Positions 7,262 to 9,216 of a DNA stretch of 9,216 bases are shown piece after piece (position 1 is the first letter of the stretch; every line of letters begins with the position of its first letter). Below the pieces are notes generated by a model. The model was not told where the DNA came from. It did no database searches and saw nothing but the letters and a program-made list of their open reading frames with translations. A program made the translations under genes and the position numbers. Source of the DNA: Bacillota bacterium (GTDB lineage: Bacteria > Bacillota > UBA4882 > UBA10575); assembly GCA_003511465.1 (NCBI GenBank), contig DOID01000024.1, positions 27,637 to 36,852 on the forward strand, written 5' to 3'.

Positions 7262-8122
7262 CTAATTATAGACTTCATTCGCAAAAAAGATCCCAACGCC
7301 ACCGATGCCAATGTGGGACCCAATTACGCTACCAATTAAGTTGATGATATAGTTTTGAAAGCCAAGGCGTTCTTCAATCAGGGTTTTGAGCCACAGGGCT
7401 GTTTCCAGATCATCGGCATGGGTAATCCCGATGATCTGGGACTTGACCTTTGCACACCGGGCTTCCATAATTTCCAGGAGTTTATCGATCGCCCGCTTTT
7501 TACTGCGGGCTAATTGTAAAAGTGCGATGCGCCCATTCTCCACATGGAGGAGGGGTTTAATATTCAAGATGTTTCCCATTAAAAGACCGGTTCGGCTCAG
7601 GCGACCGCCGCGGTAAAGGGTTTCCAAATTATCAACGGTAAAAATATGTTCCATATGGGAGGATTGGTTCCGGACATACTGTACGATTTCGGCCTTATCC
7701 TTTCCGGCTTGTGCCATTTGCGCTGCTTTCAAGACGACGATCCCGGAACCAAGGGATCCCCCGTTACTGTCAATAATTTCGATGTCAAAGGTGGGATATT
7801 TTTCTTTAACTTCTGCCGCCATCAGCAGGCTGGTTTGGTAGGTACCGGAGACGCTGCCGGAAAGCGCAACGTAGATACAGGATTCTCCTTTACGAGCATG
7901 GTTAAGAAAGGACTCGCGCATCAACATCGGGCTAACCTGTGAGGTTTTCGGGTGATGTCCATTTTTCATAGCCTGGTAAAGTTGCTGGGTGGAGATGCTG
8001 ACCCCATCAAGGTAAGTCGTGTCGTTCAGGATAATGGAAAAAGGGAAAACCTCGATCCCATATTGATTAATCAGATCTTCAGGTAGATCACAAGCACTGT
8101 CAGTGATAATAACGGTTTTCAT
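7262..8122 (-). CDS. DegV family fatty-acid-binding protein
   Basis: DegV proteins bind one fatty acid in a cleft between two domains. In Gram-positive bacteria the related FakB proteins present fatty acids to the kinase FakA for acyl-phosphate formation. The 286-residue length is typical. Visible family motifs are the start VIITDSACDLPEDL, TSQVSP (60-65), the substrate loop ALSGSVSGTYQTS (86-98), IIDSNGGSLGSG, the YRGGRLS motif (170-176) and the C-terminal IGSVIGSHIGIGGVGIFF (263-280). Thr60, Ser61 and the Ser-Gly-Ser segment are the expected fatty-acid carboxylate contacts. FakB function is inferred only: no fakA kinase gene is in the window, and many genomes have several DegV copies. ATG 8122 has AAAGGAG 8 nt upstream. 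The stop (TAG) is 3 bp from the convergent glucosaminidase stop, and no terminator stem is visible at that junction. Confidence 0.95.
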   Translation of the reverse strand: MKTVIITDSACDLPEDLINQYGIEVFPFSIILNDTTYLDGVSISTQQLYQAMKNGHHPKTSQVSPMLMRESFLNHARKGESCIYVALSGSVSGTYQTSLLMAAEVKEKYPTFDIEIIDSNGGSLGSGIVVLKAAQMAQAGKDKAEIVQYVRNQSSHMEHIFTVDNLETLYRGGRLSRTGLLMGNILNIKPLLHVENGRIALLQLARSKKRAIDKLLEIMEARCAKVKSQIIGITHADDLETALWLKTLIEERLGFQNYIINLIGSVIGSHIGIGGVGIFFANEVYN

Positions 8123-8194
8123 CAGTGTAACTCCTTTGCTTCCTCATTTGGGGATAATAAGATTTTAAATAGAATTTAGCCTTATTTTAAAACT

Positions 8195-8223
8195 AACATA
8201 TCTCGAGAAATTATTCAATGCAA
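8195..8223 (-). promoter_or_regulatory. Weak candidate promoter for degV
   Basis: Read on the minus strand, TTGCAT (8218-8223) and TATGTT (8195-8200) are 17 bp apart, 73 nt before the degV ATG. Both boxes match the consensus only partly (3 and 4 of 6), so this is a guess based mainly on position and spacing. Confidence 0.22.
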
Positions 8224-8232
8224 AGTTACAAA

Positions 8233-8250
8233 GGCTTTTTGCAAAAAGCC
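8233..8250. repeat. Perfect 18-bp palindrome GGCTTTTTGCAAAAAGCC
   Basis: The sequence equals its own reverse complement. As RNA it would have almost no loop, and no T-run follows on the + strand, so it fits a DNA-binding site better than a terminator. Its half-site GCTTTTTGC recurs at 8392-8400 and inverted at 8499-8507, the ends of the large inverted repeat before metN. A shared DNA-binding protein is possible but not shown. Confidence 0.5.
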
Positions 8251-8294
8251 CACAGGGGACTTTTAGGAGATGTTTGGTTTTAAGGGTGATGTTG

Positions 8295-8324
8295 TTGACA
8301 GTAGCGTGGCAGATAAGGTAAAAT
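8295..8324 (+). promoter_or_regulatory. Sigma-A-type promoter for the metN leader
   Basis: A consensus -35 TTGACA (8295-8300) is followed after 18 bp by TAAAAT (8319-8324), a 5/6 match to the -10 box. Transcription would start near 8331 and give a 5' leader of about 210 nt before the metN ATG, long enough for RNA-based control. It is the best promoter-like sequence in the window. Confidence 0.72.
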
Positions 8325-8351
8325 AACTCTAACTTGAATAATTATTCTTTT

Positions 8352-8371
8352 TACCTCCGCTGGCGGGGGTA
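8352..8371 (+). promoter_or_regulatory. Leader hairpin with an anti-Shine-Dalgarno arm
   Basis: TACCTCCG (8352-8359) pairs with CGGGGGTA (8364-8371) around CTGG, with one T:G wobble. TTTT follows, so a weak terminator or attenuator is possible. The 7-mer GGGGGTA of the right arm recurs exactly at 8531-8537, the metN ribosome binding site. The left arm could therefore pair there instead. A second small hairpin, CAACA-GACG-TGTTG, follows at 8377-8390. Confidence 0.5.
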
Positions 8372-8391
8372 TTTTACAACAGACGTGTTGG

Positions 8392-8507
8392 GCTTTTTGC
8401 GTTGTCATTTGATTTTACTATCCCGATACAATATATTGATAGCATAACTTAAGTCAAACACTATATATTGTATCGGAATCTTCTTTAATGGATACAACGC
8501 AAAAAGC
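8392..8507. repeat. 116-bp concentric double inverted repeat
   Basis: Perfect 14-bp outer arms GCTTTTTGCGTTGT (8392-8405) and its complement (8494-8507) enclose perfect 14-bp inner arms CCGATACAATATAT (8423-8436) and its complement (8463-8476). The spacers between outer and inner arms are 17 nt on each side and are not complementary. The central loop is 26 nt and contains the palindrome ACTTAAGT. Imperfect 8-bp direct repeats GTGTTGGG (8385-8392) and GTGTTAGG (8510-8517) lie at the ends, the left one sharing a base with the outer arm. It could be a leader RNA fold, a paired operator or a MITE-like insertion. The inverted repeats themselves are certain. Confidence 0.85.
8409..8437 (+). promoter_or_regulatory. 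Second candidate metN promoter overlapped by an operator-like palindrome
   Basis: TTGATT (8409-8414) and TATATT (8432-8437) are 17 bp apart, with 4/6 and 5/6 matches. The -10 box lies inside ACAATATATTGA (8428-8439), close to the perfect palindrome ACAATATATTGT. A second near copy, ACTATATATTGT, lies at 8460-8471. A protein bound there would block this promoter. A+T-rich DNA gives such boxes by chance, so confidence is low. Confidence 0.35.
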
Positions 8508-8541
8508 TTGTGTTAGGTCGGACCAAAAAAGGGGGTACAAG

Positions 8542-9216
8542 ATGCCACCAGTCATGATTGAACTAGAGAAGGTAACAAAGATTTACGGACAAGGCGAAAA
8601 ACGGGTTGTAGCTTTAGCGGATGTTAGTTTAAAGGTTAAAAAGGGAGAAATCTTCGGCATTATCGGTCTGAGCGGAGCGGGGAAAAGTACCTTGATCCGC
8701 TGTATTAATAAACTGGAAGAGCCTCAGTCCGGGACGATTCGGTTAGATGGGCAAGAAATCACCAAATTAAAGGGGAAAGAGCTCCGTGCCGCCCGGCGAA
8801 AAATCGGCATGATCTTTCAACACTTTAATCTGTTGTCTTCCCGGACGGTCGACCGGAATATTGCCTTTCCTTTGGAGATCGCCGGGGTCAATTTGAAAGA
8901 AAGGGAAGAACGGGTCCGCTCCCTGATGGACCTGGTTGGACTGGCCGATAAAACCCATGCTTATCCGTCTGAGCTGAGTGGAGGACAAAAGCAGCGGGTT
9001 GGCATTGCCCGGGCTTTGGCCAACAACCCGGAGGTTCTCCTCTGTGATGAAGCGACTTCCTCTTTGGACCCGGAAACGACCAAATCTATCTTACGACTTT
9101 TGCAGGATGTGAACCGTCGCTTTGGCTTAACGATTGTACTGATTACCCACCAAATGGAAGTCATTAAAGAAATCTGTGATACAGTTGCCGTGATCGATGA
9201 AGGGCGGATTGTGGAA
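8542..9216 (+). CDS. metN: Methionine ABC transporter ATP-binding protein MetN, 5' part
   Basis: MetN powers uptake of methionine with the permease MetI and the lipoprotein MetQ. The 225 codons seen are open to the window end. All nucleotide-binding elements are present: Walker A GLSGAGKST (42-50), Q-loop Gln93 in MIFQHFNLL, signature LSGGQKQR (145-152), Walker B EVLLCDE (164-170), D-loop SLD and H-loop His203. The string FNLLSSRTV..NIAFPLEIAG is typical of MetN rather than of polar amino acid transporters. Full MetN has about 340 residues with a C-terminal ACT-like domain that binds methionine and inhibits transport, so that domain lies beyond the window, as would metI and metQ if clustered. 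ATG 8542 follows AAGGGGGT (8529-8536) at about 6 nt. An in-frame ATG at 8554 is less well placed. The long structured leader suggests control by methionine or SAM status, but this is inferred. Confidence 0.9.
   Translation, partial: MPPVMIELEKVTKIYGQGEKRVVALADVSLKVKKGEIFGIIGLSGAGKSTLIRCINKLEEPQSGTIRLDGQEITKLKGKELRAARRKIGMIFQHFNLLSSRTVDRNIAFPLEIAGVNLKEREERVRSLMDLVGLADKTHAYPSELSGGQKQRVGIARALANNPEVLLCDEATSSLDPETTKSILRLLQDVNRRFGLTIVLITHQMEVIKEICDTVAVIDEGRIVE

Larger units (their letters stand above)
8123..8541. other. 419-bp divergent intergenic region before metN
   Basis: This region between degV (leftward) and metN (rightward) contains no convincing gene. It holds the degV ribosome binding site and possible promoter, an 18-bp palindrome, a good rightward promoter, two small hairpins, a 116-bp concentric inverted repeat and the metN ribosome binding site. 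It is A+T-richer than the genes around it. I looked for SAM-I (S-box) and T-box core sequences and did not recognise any. Confidence 0.8.

Noticed and set aside
8233..8250. Terminator reading of the 18-bp palindrome
   Set aside because: A perfect palindrome leaves almost no loop, and no T-run follows on the + strand. On the minus strand only a short TTT follows.
8334..8447. 37-codon frame from a TTG within the metN leader, a possible leader peptide
   Set aside because: It has no ATG start or Shine-Dalgarno and lies across the hairpin and repeat arms. It would begin 3 nt after the predicted transcription start, and it has no methionine-rich stretch.
8331..8541. SAM-I (S-box) riboswitch or methionine T-box
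   Set aside because: Neither the conserved S-box core segments nor the T-box sequence (TGGTACCGCG-like) could be found by eye. A covariance-model search would settle it.
8767..9164. Minus-strand frames inside metN
   Set aside because: They lie antisense to a complete set of ABC ATPase motifs and are shadows.
1..9216. CRISPR array, tRNA or rRNA gene, insertion sequence or replication origin
   Set aside because: No spaced direct repeats, cloverleaf or rRNA-like stretches, transposase frames or DnaA-box cluster were seen.

Overview
The window looks like a piece of a Bacillota (Firmicutes) chromosome of medium G+C. The evidence is clear AGGAGG-type ribosome binding sites, a gyrA with a Gram-positive style C-terminal domain, an htrA-rlmH pair, a DegV protein and a MetN-type methionine transporter ATPase. 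A flavin oxidoreductase with a cysteine-rich tail would fit an anaerobe. In Bacillus-like genomes gyrA and the htrA-rlmH pair both lie near oriC, so the segment may be origin-proximal, but no DnaA-box cluster is visible. The species cannot be fixed from sequence alone.

Left block (1-5508, all + strand): the 3' two thirds of gyrA; a 596-codon gene 12 bp further on for a Rad50/YhaN-like coiled-coil protein whose nucleotide-binding motifs look destroyed; a membrane-anchored HtrA serine protease with a PDZ domain; and rlmH, the 23S rRNA pseudouridine-1915 methyltransferase. The short gaps suggest one transcription unit. It ends at a 17-bp stem terminator that also lies just past the stop of the convergent next gene.

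Middle block (5511-8122): a minus-strand nitronate monooxygenase-like flavoprotein, a divergent plus-strand GH73-type glucosaminidase without a signal peptide, and a minus-strand DegV lipid-binding protein. The glucosaminidase and degV genes converge with only 3 bp between their stop codons.

Right block (8123-9216): a 419-bp non-coding region, then the 5' part of a metN-like gene cut by the window end. The non-coding region is the most unusual part. It holds a good sigma-A promoter, a hairpin whose left arm is complementary both to its own right arm and to the metN Shine-Dalgarno sequence, and a 116-bp concentric inverted repeat. Inside that repeat are two 12-bp near-palindromes 32 bp apart, one overlapping a second possible promoter. 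I do not recognise SAM-I or T-box sequence, so this is a candidate undescribed control region for a predicted methionine transporter. The other strong oddity is the apparent pseudo-ATPase beside gyrA.
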